Below, piece by piece: positions 50,401-62,400 of a stretch of 64,000 bases of DNA; the stretch's first letter is position 1, and each line of letters begins with the position of its first letter. The notes beneath the pieces were generated by a model. It made no database searches, was not told where the DNA came from, and worked only from the letters and a program-made list of their open reading frames with translations. The stretch comes from Epinephelus fuscoguttatus (lineage: Eukaryota > Chordata > Actinopteri > Perciformes > Serranidae). The stretch spans positions 30,652,322 to 30,716,321 of the forward strand of contig NC_064753.1 in NCBI RefSeq assembly GCF_011397635.1. Reading direction: 5' to 3'. A program made the translations under genes and the position numbers.

Positions 50401-53400
50401 GATCTCCACCAAACTATGGGTACAACACACACACCAACTGCGGGGAGACACAGTCATACTGACTTGAAATCTAAACTTTCAAGTTCTGTTAACAAAAGGT
50501 GTATTTAGTTTGGCTTTGCTGGAGCTGAAAAAAATAATGAAACACTGTCCCAATCTCGGGCGGCATGGTGGTGTGGTGGTTAGCACTCTCGCCTCACAGC
50601 AAGAGGGTTGCCGGTTCGATCCCGGGCGTGGGAGCCCTTCTGTGCGGAGTTTGCATGTTCTCCCCGTGTCAGCGTGGGTTCTCTCCGGGCACTCCGGCTT
50701 CCTCCCACAGTCCAAAGACATGCAGATTGGGGACTAGGTTAATTGGTAACTCTAAATTGTCCGTAGGTGTGAATGTGAGCGTGAATGGTTGTTTGTCTCT
50801 ATGTGTCAGCCCTGCGATAGTCTGGCGACCTGTCCAGGGTGTACCCTGCCTCTCACCCAATGTCAGCTGGGATAGGCTCCAGCCCCCCGCGACCCTCAAG
50901 AGGATGAAGCGGTTAGAAGATGAATGAATGAATGAATGTCCCAATCTCACCTCTTTTATGACCAGGGTTTTCCAGAAGTGGTCGGTTGGTTGGATGAAGT
51001 GGAGCCGTTGCTCCATTGCACGCCTCTGCTCAGCGTCATGCCCAGGATTCTTGTGCTCGTCTCTAACATCTCCACTGCGTTCACAAGACCTTGGAACACA
51101 CAGCAGGTATCACACAGCACATCTTGCATCAACACACATCATATTTGTCACGGTATTCAAACATTTTAGCTTGATAAATGTGTTTCCAGCTCATGAGACA
51201 TCATTACAGGTGCATATGCAGAATGATAAACACTAAATTGTCAAGTTGTTTTGTTTGGTCAAATGACAGAGAATCTTCACAAGCTAAAAAGTATTCAGTA
51301 TTTAACAAAATAAATGAGAAAATCCCTAAAACATATGTAACGATACATGGCTTCCTGTGAGTCAACTGATTATGTAACATTCATGGTACAATTTTTAAGT
51401 TTTGCACACAAAAAAGAAGGGAAAAAAGAAAAGTGTAGATATTGAGATCAATAGAAACATGATGTAGGTGTGTACATTCCCAATCGTCTCTCTACCATCT
51501 CCCTTAAATCTGTGCTAAATTTATGCCCTTACGTCTGTTCGTGAGTGTTGATGGTGCTTTTTGTGGTTGCTGTTGTACAGTGGAGGTGTGTGGCTGCGAG
51601 TCTCTAGAACTGGAAACTAGAAACTTGAACTAGAAAGCCTTTATTGTCATTGCAGTGATGATAGAAATGCAATAAATAAATAAATAAATAAATAAATAAA
51701 TAGATAAATAAATATAAAAGTATTTAAAGTGCGTGTGCTCAATGGGATGAGGAAATCAACTCCCTAGTCTGTAAACTCTTCTTGTCCCGACTTGTGCTAG
51801 CTGGCTAGGTTGAGTTTTTTTTAAATGTAAATATCAGTACACTTTGAAGGAAAGATGAGGAAGATGGGGGCAGCTGAAACAGCGTCCTGCAAGCCATTGT
51901 ACAGGACGTACTCCGCGCTGCATCAGTTTTCACATGACATCAGGAGCTGTAATATCCTTTGATTCACCGAAACTAAATCTTAGGAAGGGCTGTTCAACCA
52001 GGACACCGATTGTCTATATGCTGATCTGACAGAGTGGAGGACTGGCAAGAGAGGGAGAGGAGGTGTGTGCATTGCGATGAATTAGAAGTGGTGTGAGGTG
52101 CTGTCCTGTTCCTGCTGTGGATCACTGCTATACACCCTTCAGAGGAAGAGTGACCATGCAGCCATCTTGTTGGGGTCGGAATGTGTTGACAGTTAAATCA
52201 TTCCACAGCCAGAAACTATGGATAACCAGAGACCGTCCGGAAACATGGACAGTTATAAAGCAGCAGCAAATAACTACAAATGACACAAAATTAAAAACTG
52301 AAAAACTAAATTACAGAGCACAAGTTAAAGGATCACATTTCACTGGAGTTTGTATAATTCCATGTGACAAATAAATGATTGATTAATTGAACACAAACAA
52401 AATGTTCCGCCCCGCTGTGGAAGAGACCATCGAGTCACAGCATGTGAATATGGGACATTACATAACCCCGAGCATGTGGCTTTTACTCTGTGTTATGATC
52501 TCCTCGTGCTTCCTCTGATTAAATATGCTTCCTCTGTTTGGCATGAGAAGGTGTCTATGACAGTGTCTTGATTAACTGCTGAATTATTAAGTGGCGAAGC
52601 AAAAGCACAGACGTCATCATCACTGACACTGTGAATGGACTTGTGACTGTGGATACAAACAACACACACAAAAACTACGATACGCTGTTCATGTCAGATT
52701 GTCTCTGACCACGAAAACTGGGACAGAAAGCAGCCCAGAACCAACATGTAACCACATTCCTATTTCTACAATAATGACACAGCGTTTTCTCTGTTTCTTC
52801 TTCAGGCTAAAGCCATTTTCAAAGTGGTGCTTGATACTAAACCAGAGCTGATCAAACAGGATTTTCTGTAAGTATTCTTCATCTCTGTGATAAATCTGTT
52901 TTCACTTTGTCTGTATCCAGGATGTCTGAATCCTATCGGCAGCAGCTGTGTTGATTCTCTGCAGCTTTACAGTATATATAACAGTTACGCGCATCTCTTG
53001 ACACTCACCTCTTTATGTAATCAGGAGTCTGGGAACAGTGGGTCAGGGTGTGAGCTGCAAGGTCCTACAGGAACATCTGCGGGCCGATTCCTCGCCTTCT
53101 TCAGTGAGAAGAATCCTGGCCTTCCTCAGGCAGCAGCCGGGTCCTCTTCACACCTCACTGGTAAAGTTACTGGATTAATTGCTGCTGTCTATAATAGAGG
53201 TGCAAGAAAATATCAATACAGCTGGGTGTTGTGATGATATGTTTTGTGACACTGTGTTGATTCTTAAAGACACAGAATTCATTTTTTATCAGTAGTTTAC
53301 GTGCAGAGATTCAAGGTAGGGGTTTGTTTTGTGTAATGTTTAAACTCCTGACTGCTCGATACTTAAGTGTTGTAATCTATGTCTATGTGTCTTTGTTTTT

Positions 53401-56400
53401 CTGGACAGAAAAAGTGTGTGATTGAGGAGCTGTATCAGTTTGAGTTCTTCTCTGAGCTGCTCAGAGATCTCGGAGCTGAGATTGCCCTGTCGATGCCGTA
53501 AGTCAGGAGTTGACGTTTCTCATTATGAGCAGATAGGAATTAAATATCAAAAGCCTTTGTTAAAAAATCATGTTCTGTCTTGGCAGGGAAGACATGGCAA
53601 ACCTTTGTGTACTTATCATGTTTGATCTATTAAAAAAGAAAGTATAATATATAAAATATTCTGTAGTAAAATAGAATATAAAAGCCACTCCCTCTATGTA
53701 TAAAATTTATCGACTATGTAATGAAAAATATCCTTTATCATTTTCTGTTTGTGTGTTTGCTTGCAGGGTGAGCACCATTAAGAAGTTTCCCACAGACATG
53801 ATGGGCACTCTGAGGGAGATGATCATCGAGCACCCTCTGCCCTTCCAGAAGCTGGATAGAACAAAACAGGAGCTGCTGGTAGACAAAATGGTGCAGAGGA
53901 TGGTCAGTACTTTCCTAATTTAAAAAGTGAAATGAAAAAGAAACAGGGAGAGGATGGAAGGCCAAGATTTTTAGGAGTTCAGCAGTGCAGTGTTAGTTGT
54001 TTATTTGCTGTGTGCTTTTGTGGTCTCTTCCTCTGCAGGGCATGTACACCGGGGTGTTCACTGAGCAGGAGTTTCGTTCACTGGGCATTATGGCACCGTA
54101 TGTGGTGGATGAGATTTTCATCCAGCTGGACCGCAGCTTCTTCGTCGACAATCTGGAGTTCCTGCAGGGACTCTGCTACAGCAGGAGCAAGATGGACATT
54201 GTGGCTCGTATCCTGCAAGACGTCTTCGGGTAAAGTTATCATCTGAAACTCAAGAAAATCAAAGTGGTCTTTTACACGTTGTTGAACAATGAAATTATAA
54301 ACAACAAGGCAGTATAACTACAGCATTACATATCCTTGCTATGTGATTAGTGCAGGGTGCTTTAAGGTTTTCAAGCCAAGGACCTCTTAGCTCAAACACA
54401 GACAGAGCAGGGACCCCCTACTACATATATTGTGTAAAATTAAATTGCAAATGAGATAAATTTCTAGATATTTTCAAGTCTTCTCTCTTTTGTGCTGGCC
54501 TGTAGCTGTTAAGTCAGCAGCAGTCGTAGCACGGTTATGTGTGCTAGCCTCACCCTCTGCACTTCTGCTTGTAGTTTCCGAGGTGCACAGTATGTCAGAG
54601 TGACTTCTGATGATTTCTGTAGGACGACATGGAAGTTAGTGATGCCCTGGTTCCCCTGTCAAAAAGCCTAATAGGATTTTTCCACTGGATTTTGGATCAC
54701 TGCAGAAAATAAGCTCTGTGGCAAATAAACAGTTATACTACTTAAACATTTCAGCAACATAATCTTCACAAATCAACACCACTTTTATGATTTCTAAAGA
54801 CTAAATGAAATCTCCAGAAGCAAATAGCTAAAGTTAGGCTATAAACAAACCACACAAAGATCGTGTAATTTAACGTCGCACCCACAACAAGGCTGTAAAG
54901 CTGTGTTTGGCATGATGCTGTTCTCATTTAGCCATTTGTCAGCAACCACCTTTTTAGGCCATATAAAGGTATTTGCTGATGCATTTTAGGGTATAAAACA
55001 AAAACAAAGTCTTGTCTTGTGTTAACCGCAGACCTTATTTCAGGAATCTAAAACCCACTGATTTTGACACGTGGAAACCGGAAGTGCTACAGTGCTAACT
55101 CATTTCTGAGTTTTAGGACTCATTCATGGAGTGCTCAGTATGTTTTAATAGTACGTAACTGTCACATGACTAGATGTATTGAAAAAGGAAACTAGTTCAT
55201 CTTGCTGTTATGGATTAGTGCTGCATTGATGATAGTGATAGTGGTCTGTATCATTCTGAAAGGTCAGCTTTTGTAAAAGCAGCATGGCCACAAAATGATT
55301 GCCTGAGGACTAATGGGTAACAGTTAGCTTATCGTTAACATTGTGTACTGTTTTTTAATGATTACGCCAGTTTATCTTTGCTAATAATATGTTGGATTCA
55401 TGTTAATGCATATTTTCAGACCTAATCAATTTAATTTTGGGTTTGTGGACCTCCTGTTGAAGACCAAGGAGATTAGTGGAAAGAAAATCATCAACGTTAA
55501 ATCTAAAATCAAACAAGAATATTTTATTTGTATTGTACAGTGAGGCTGTAATTTTAGACATCTCAACAATTCTTTTACAGCTTTTGAATTTGCATTTCAA
55601 CCAGAATTTGTCCAAAAAAAAGGCATTAAAAGTGAACGATTTTTTTCTATTTGGCTTAATCAAAATATTTTGCTATTATGAGAATTGAGTTAATCAGCAA
55701 TTTTCCCAGTTTGTCTTAGGAGAAATTAGTAATCACTGTTGTAATGTTGTGCGTTTAGAGTTTATCCAAAGTGTGTGTGCAACCTTTATGTTAAGATTAC
55801 AGTTAAGGAGGGAAACATGGGAATTATCAGAATAATATGGAGGATAATATGGAGGAGGTTTCATATGATAAAAGCTCTACCAGCAAGCTGATGAAATGTT
55901 ATGTTTCCTCACAGCCCAGTCAGCAGCTGGAACCAGACGACACTCAGTCAGGTGGACCGGTTTCTCTTCTTCCTGCCTGATGACAAACTGCAGGAGATTT
56001 CCCTGGTAAGTTTATGACTGTTTTCATATGTGTTTGATTCTACATCTTCATTGTTTCTGAGATTGAGAAACATTTAAATCTCATTCCTGAAACGGACTCA
56101 TTCGATGTATAGAAATCCATAGTGAGGCGTTGGGATTGTTACCTGATGCCGTGGCAGGTTAGGCCAACAAAGGCTGTAAATAAATCAATCAGGTGTCGCA
56201 TCTCCAGCAGGTGTCAGGATCAGGTGGTGAAGTTCCTGTTTTCCCGTAAACCATCAGTGTGTTGTGTGTCTCTCCATGTTCACATGTGCTGTTGTTTGTG
56301 TTCCCACAGGCGCTGATGACTGTGGGGCGAATAGAGAAGCTGTTCATGAGCCAGCGTCGGTGGGAGCGTGGGGATGTGGGGATCCACTGTTTGGATGAGG

Positions 56401-59400
56401 ATGAGAGGAAGAGATTTTTTGAGAAGCAGCAGTTTGTTCTACAGTTTTTCCTGGGCTTCCTCAAAATAAACCTCATGTCATGTAAGCTTCACTTTGGTTC
56501 TTAAATGTAACATGAAACTTACTCTCTGAAGGAAGAGGTTGACATTTGGGAAAATATGCCACAAAGTGCCACAAGCAGGGCACTTAAAGGGGAGCTGTTA
56601 ACTAATATAAGTCAATAGTAGAAGGGCATATTCAGCATATTCAGGTCCACTGTCAGACTATTCCTTTAATGATTGCAATCATGTCAAAATTATTGTTGAT
56701 TTTCCTTTTCTTTTCTTTTTTTTATGGTTAGGTTTAAAGTCTAACATTAAATGAATTCGCTCGCACACTGCAGGGTTCCAATGTTGACTTATTTATTACA
56801 CAAAAGTGCTGATGTTTTTAAGCATAAAAATGCACGTTTTGAATTTTTATTATAATTTTCTTTATTGATTTTTTAGAGCCATTCAGCAGTCAGTACAGTA
56901 CAGTCAATACAAAACAGAACAAAACATATCCAAGTCTTCATTCCCTCCATTCTCTACCCTCAGGTCACATAAAGACAAAATTAATCAGATTAAATACCTA
57001 ACTAACTAACTAACTAACTAACTAAATAAATAAACCAATAACTAAATAACAATAATAAATAAAATAGAATACAATAAAATACAATAAAATAAAATTAAAT
57101 TAAATTATAAATCAAATAAAAACTAGTAAATAATACTTTAAATAAATAATTGCCTGGAATGTTTGTTGAACTTTTTTTTAGTCTGATGAAGAGTAGCTGT
57201 GCTCAAAATGTCACCACCTTGGTGTAATAAATAGTGGACATTGGAGCCCTGCATAGTGCAAGCGATTAATTTTCATTTACATCTGCTTACTTTTGGTTCA
57301 GTACCTGTTCTCATTGGTCTGGATGTGCGTGCATACTCATATTGTGTGTACAGTATGACACTGGCTATACTTTAAACCAAAAACAAAAATATTACTTACT
57401 TACAGGCTAATCAAAGTTGTTGATATGCTGTACATACAGTCACATGTTGTATGTCTGTGTCTGTGTCCTTTACCAGCGGCTCCTATGGTTCCTACCTGTG
57501 AGATTCTGCATACAACAGCTCCCTCCGCCTGGACCTCCAGCAGTCTGACAAGCATGTCTACATCGGCCTTCTCCAACTGTCTCGAGCTGATAGGTCAGGA
57601 CCCGTTCCTTGCATCCTACCAGCGCAGCCAAGTGCTCAAGAGAGTCAAACAGGTAAAATACCTTCTTTAGTGCACCACAGTACATTTAACAGCCTCTCAG
57701 ATGTGTTTAACTCAAGGCTGCACAGGCTAGTTTTCCCTCCTCAGCTCAGATGTTAACACTGTGTGTCTGCTCTGTCTTTACTGCATGTATGAAGATATAC
57801 GGCCCCGTCTCGACCTTCTCCCAGTCTGTGATCTCTCAGCTGGGTGGAATAGCAGTAGAGCTGTTACCGGAGGAGCTGAGCAGCCTTCGACTGACTGAGC
57901 GAAGGAGCATCGCTGCTCTGGGTGCTGTCAGTACCTGGAGCAACAGACAGGTAGCTGCTTTGGCTACAGACGTTAACAGATCACATATATTTACTGTACT
58001 GCCCTCATTAACTACTGCACATATTACAGTGAAGACCAGAATGTGACGTTTTGACATTTTTATTTTACCATATAAGAGATAATATGCTTTAAAAATGTGT
58101 ATTTTCTGAAAACACAGTGTGTAAAATTTGCATTATGACACGACCACTGACAATTCTTGATTCGGATAAACAGACAATTAATTTCTAATAGTCAAACAGT
58201 ATAGCTGGACACATGTAGTGCAGGTGTGTTTGCTAAGTGAATGCAGCAGTATTAAACTCCAGGCTTATAGCTATTTAGAGCTACACAAAATTTAATTTCA
58301 GACCTGTTTGATATAGACAGAAATCAGTCATTTAAGTAAATGAATGACTGATAGTTTTAATTTGATTAAATATGGTAGTTTTTAATCAAGTGACCATTGT
58401 GCAAGACGGATAAAGCATACTGATGTTCCACGATTGTCATGGATGACAAGGCGGCTAAGAATCACATGACTCATGAGGCTGACTCATCTCCTCTCACAAA
58501 ATAATATAACAATCATTAAAGTAGGGCTTTTGTATCAGACTGCATTAGTCTCAGCAAAGTCTTCTGAATAAACTGAGTGTTTGCTTAAAGAGTATGTCTT
58601 GATCTTGATTGCTCTTTCCGTCCTAGCTGTCTGCACTGTTCACCACTGTGTTAAACTCCACAAAGCGGCTGCAGAGTCCGAGCCAGCTTGACTCCAGCAC
58701 ACTGGTGGCGATGGGACACATTGTGTGCGGAGCTAAAACGACAGAGATGAAGTTTTTCAATGCTGTAGAGTTCAGGTGAGCAGATAAAAACAGACATTTC
58801 TGTCTGAGAATTACTCTGCTGCTGACAGTATTTAAGTCATAGTGATCTCCCCTCTCTCCTCCTCCTCTCTCTGTGTGCTGTGTCTCACCCTGGTGGCTGC
58901 AGTAAGGCGGTGCTCTGGCTGGGTCAGTTGAGGTTGTCCTGCTCAGAGGAGCAGCTGCTGGCTCTGGTTGGGCTGCTGGCCCACAGCCTTGCTTTTGGAC
59001 CCATAAGTTCATGGGGAACTGATGTCTTCATTGAGATTGGAGTTCTGGCAGGTATTATGCACACACTGTCGTCATCTTATTGCTTTGTTCAACTTCGAGT
59101 GTCATCACACTTATAATCAGTTATACAATGAAACTGTTGTGTTCATTCTGTTGCTTATTGTACTGTTGACAGCTGCACTAAATTACATTGTGCAAGGCAA
59201 AAAGCATCAATTCTCAATAGTGTTAGTTGGACATCTGGTTTAATATGTGACTGGCACAAATGTCTTATTTGTGTTGCTCACTCAAACGCTGTGTGCTCAC
59301 AAGCTTAAATTAAAGCCATCCTGTTTTTATTATTTGTTTTCTTGACACCCTCTTAATGTATTCTGTCACTCTAGTATTGCTACATCCTAGTGTTTTTGAC

Positions 59401-62400
59401 TCAGGTGACATTTTTGCACTTTTTCAGCTGGTCTCCCAGACATGGCAATGTCAGCGCTGGTGAAAGAGCAAATAGAAGGACTCTTACCTGCGGCCATCGA
59501 ATTGATACCACCTGATAAGTTTGCTGTAAGTCGGATTTCAGAGCTTTTTATTAACCTCTATATCTTGATCTATGCTCATGTTGTTGCATTCATTCTAACA
59601 GCTCCTTATGTTGCCTTGTCTCATCTTTGCCAATCTGCGTCTATGTGTCCGTCTGCTTTGTTCTGTCCTCAAAGGTGGTGTTTGACCAGAGAATGATCAG
59701 CATGTTCTCCTACGAGCAGGCGGCTGCGGTGACTGATGCGCAGCTCGCTGCTCTGTCGGATCTTCAGAGGAAAGCTCTGGCTATGGTGCTGACACCGTGG
59801 GAGGACAGGCATGTAGACTTCAGAGGTAAACCACTGAAATCGCTGAATTCGCTTCCTGTCCTCTGATAATTGTAAAGAGGGATCATTTTCAGAAGCTTGC
59901 TTGGTTTTTATCTGGTAAACATGAATGCTCTAACTGAAGTTGTGCACCAGTTCTATACTAATACTGTAATATTCTTAATATAGTGTCTTTAAAGTTAGTA
60001 TTCAGGAAATAATAATGAATCAAACAAGCTGTGCACTGACAGACATCACTCCAACTATGATGTTAGAAACCTATTGCCAGAATAAACCAAACTATGAAGA
60101 AAAACCTAAATGTTTTTCCAAAGATGTAACACTTTATTTTCATTTTCTCTCAACATCATCTGCAATTTGTTTCATTTTTTCCATCTGTGAATAGCCAGGG
60201 GGAGCCACGCCTCTCCCTCAAGTGAAAATACTTGCAGGCCAACATTGCAGTCTTTAAGAGGCTGCTGTACGCACATTTTTTAAGCTTGCGCACAGACCAC
60301 AAGGCCTCAGGACAACAATCACACAATACTGCCCAACCACATTATCGCTACAGAAAAAGAAAACTACATAAACTATTAGACATCTACCACACAAACCCAA
60401 AACAAACTGCAATGCTATTTGGCCCTAAACTGACAGTACACGATGGGAAACTATCTGACTGATGTGACAGATCAGAAACTGAGAAAGATACTGACTATGT
60501 ACAGACTCAGTGATCACAGCCTGGACATAGAGGCATATATTCCTGCACATATGAAAACACCAGAGCAAAGTTCTTCGCAAAAATTAAATGTAAACTCCTA
60601 GACCAGACTAAAATGCAACATCTACTTGGAGAAAATTTTGTCAGCGCCATAGATGCAGCAGGATATGCCAGTGCATGTCACAGCCTAAGAGACAACTAAC
60701 TCAACAACATATAGTTCAACTCCTCACAGATCACACTCTGCCTTTTTATTTACTCCTTCACTTCACTATTTTTTCTTTTAAAATTGATGTCTATGATTTT
60801 ATATTAATACATTGTTGTTAAATATTTTTTAATTTTCACTGCCTTAATTGTGATTGTGCTTTGGGCAACACATAAGACATGTCATGCCAATAAAGCTTAT
60901 TGAATCAAACTGAATAGTGGTATCATAGACAACTAGACAACCTAAGGCACATGACACATGAAGCCAGTGGCTGGCTGTCAGTCAGTGTCAGGCCATCATT
61001 TAGCGTCTGTCGCCCTAGTTTTTGTAATGTGTCCTGCACCATTGGCACTAGTCGGCCCTTGTTGTTTTATTTTGGCGGATTGAATCAGCATCGGAGATGG
61101 CGGAGTATGTCTGTAAATGAAATCACTGTCACAGTGATAAGCTCAGAGCAAACAAACAACTTAAATCAAGACAGCTTAAGAGCAAAACAGACTTGAAACA
61201 GATTCAAAACAGATTATTTTCAGCCATTTATCTCTTTAGCAGAAACGGTTCGAAACTGCGCCACTATTCACTTTCACATGGTAACTTGCTAAGTAGCATC
61301 TTGAATCCATCCTGACGGTCTTCCACTTTCCCTTTTTGAATGACGAATACAGACTAAGCTGCCTGCTGCTATGGAGAGTTATTTACTCTCATGAAAGTGC
61401 AGAAGGTATGTCCGAGTTGGCCTTCGGCTGTAGTCTTTGTAGAGTGTTCAAGTGCAGATTTTTGGCTCTGAGTAAGTAAGTAAGTAAGTAAATTTTATTT
61501 ATATAGCACTTCTCACAGAGAGGACTCACAAAGTGCTTCACGAGATAAAATACAAAAAATACAATAACAGAAACAATGCAAAATACACAAAAACAAATAA
61601 AAAGTAAAGTGCAGCGAAATACAGAGATGATACAATAGACAATTAATGGAACACAAGCCTAAACAGATGTGTTTTTAACTGCTTTTTAAAAATGTCCACG
61701 GAAGAGGCCGCTCTCAGCTCATGAGGTAGTGCATTCCACCATTTCGGTGCAACAGTCTTAAAGGCTCTATCACCTTTCGTCTTTAATCTTGTGTGAGGGA
61801 CAGTAAGTAGGTGGCCTTCAGCGGACCGCAGTGACCTGACAGGACAGTGAAAGGACACCAGATCCGTCAAGTATGCAGGTGCTTGACCATGGAGGGCTCT
61901 GTAAGTGATGGTTAGAATCTTGTGCTGGATCCTGAAATTAACAGGGAGCCAGTGCGGGGATGCCAGGGCTGGAGTGATGTGAGTGAACTTATGAGATCTG
62001 GACAGAAGCCTGGCAGCAGCGTTCTGGACTAGTTGGACGCGGTCTAATGAAGTTTTATTGAGACAGGTGAAAAGAGAATTACAGTAATGTAGACGTGAGG
62101 AAATAAAAGCATGGATGATCATTTCTAGCTCGGAATAAGTTAATATAGACAGGCACAACAGACAACAGAGGCAGGTGGTGTGAGGTGACGCAACAGTTGG
62201 CCATTTCTTCTAGTTCACTGAATGTCACTTTGGTGTGTGTGGGCCTTTATGCATCCATTGGCTTTCGGTTTTGGTGTGCCACCCCAAGATTTTCATGCCC
62301 TTTAAGTGCGAATGCATTTTATACACAAATCCTGTTTAGAATCGTATGTAATGTGGAATTGGGACACATTATGGGACACAATCGGGGCGTTTATATGTAC

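Noticed and set aside
50558-50640. tRNA-like A and B boxes suggesting a tRNA gene
   Set aside because: They belong to a full-length SINE with a (GAAT)n tail and a 12-bp target duplication; the folded acceptor stem of a tRNA is absent.
50510-51016. Several 75-120 codon frames on both strands
   Set aside because: They are translations of the SINE body and of strc exon 15 in wrong frames.
61643-62158. 171-codon minus-strand open frame as an independent gene
   Set aside because: It has reverse-transcriptase C-terminal features and the L2-type 3' tail, so it is a truncated LINE copy.
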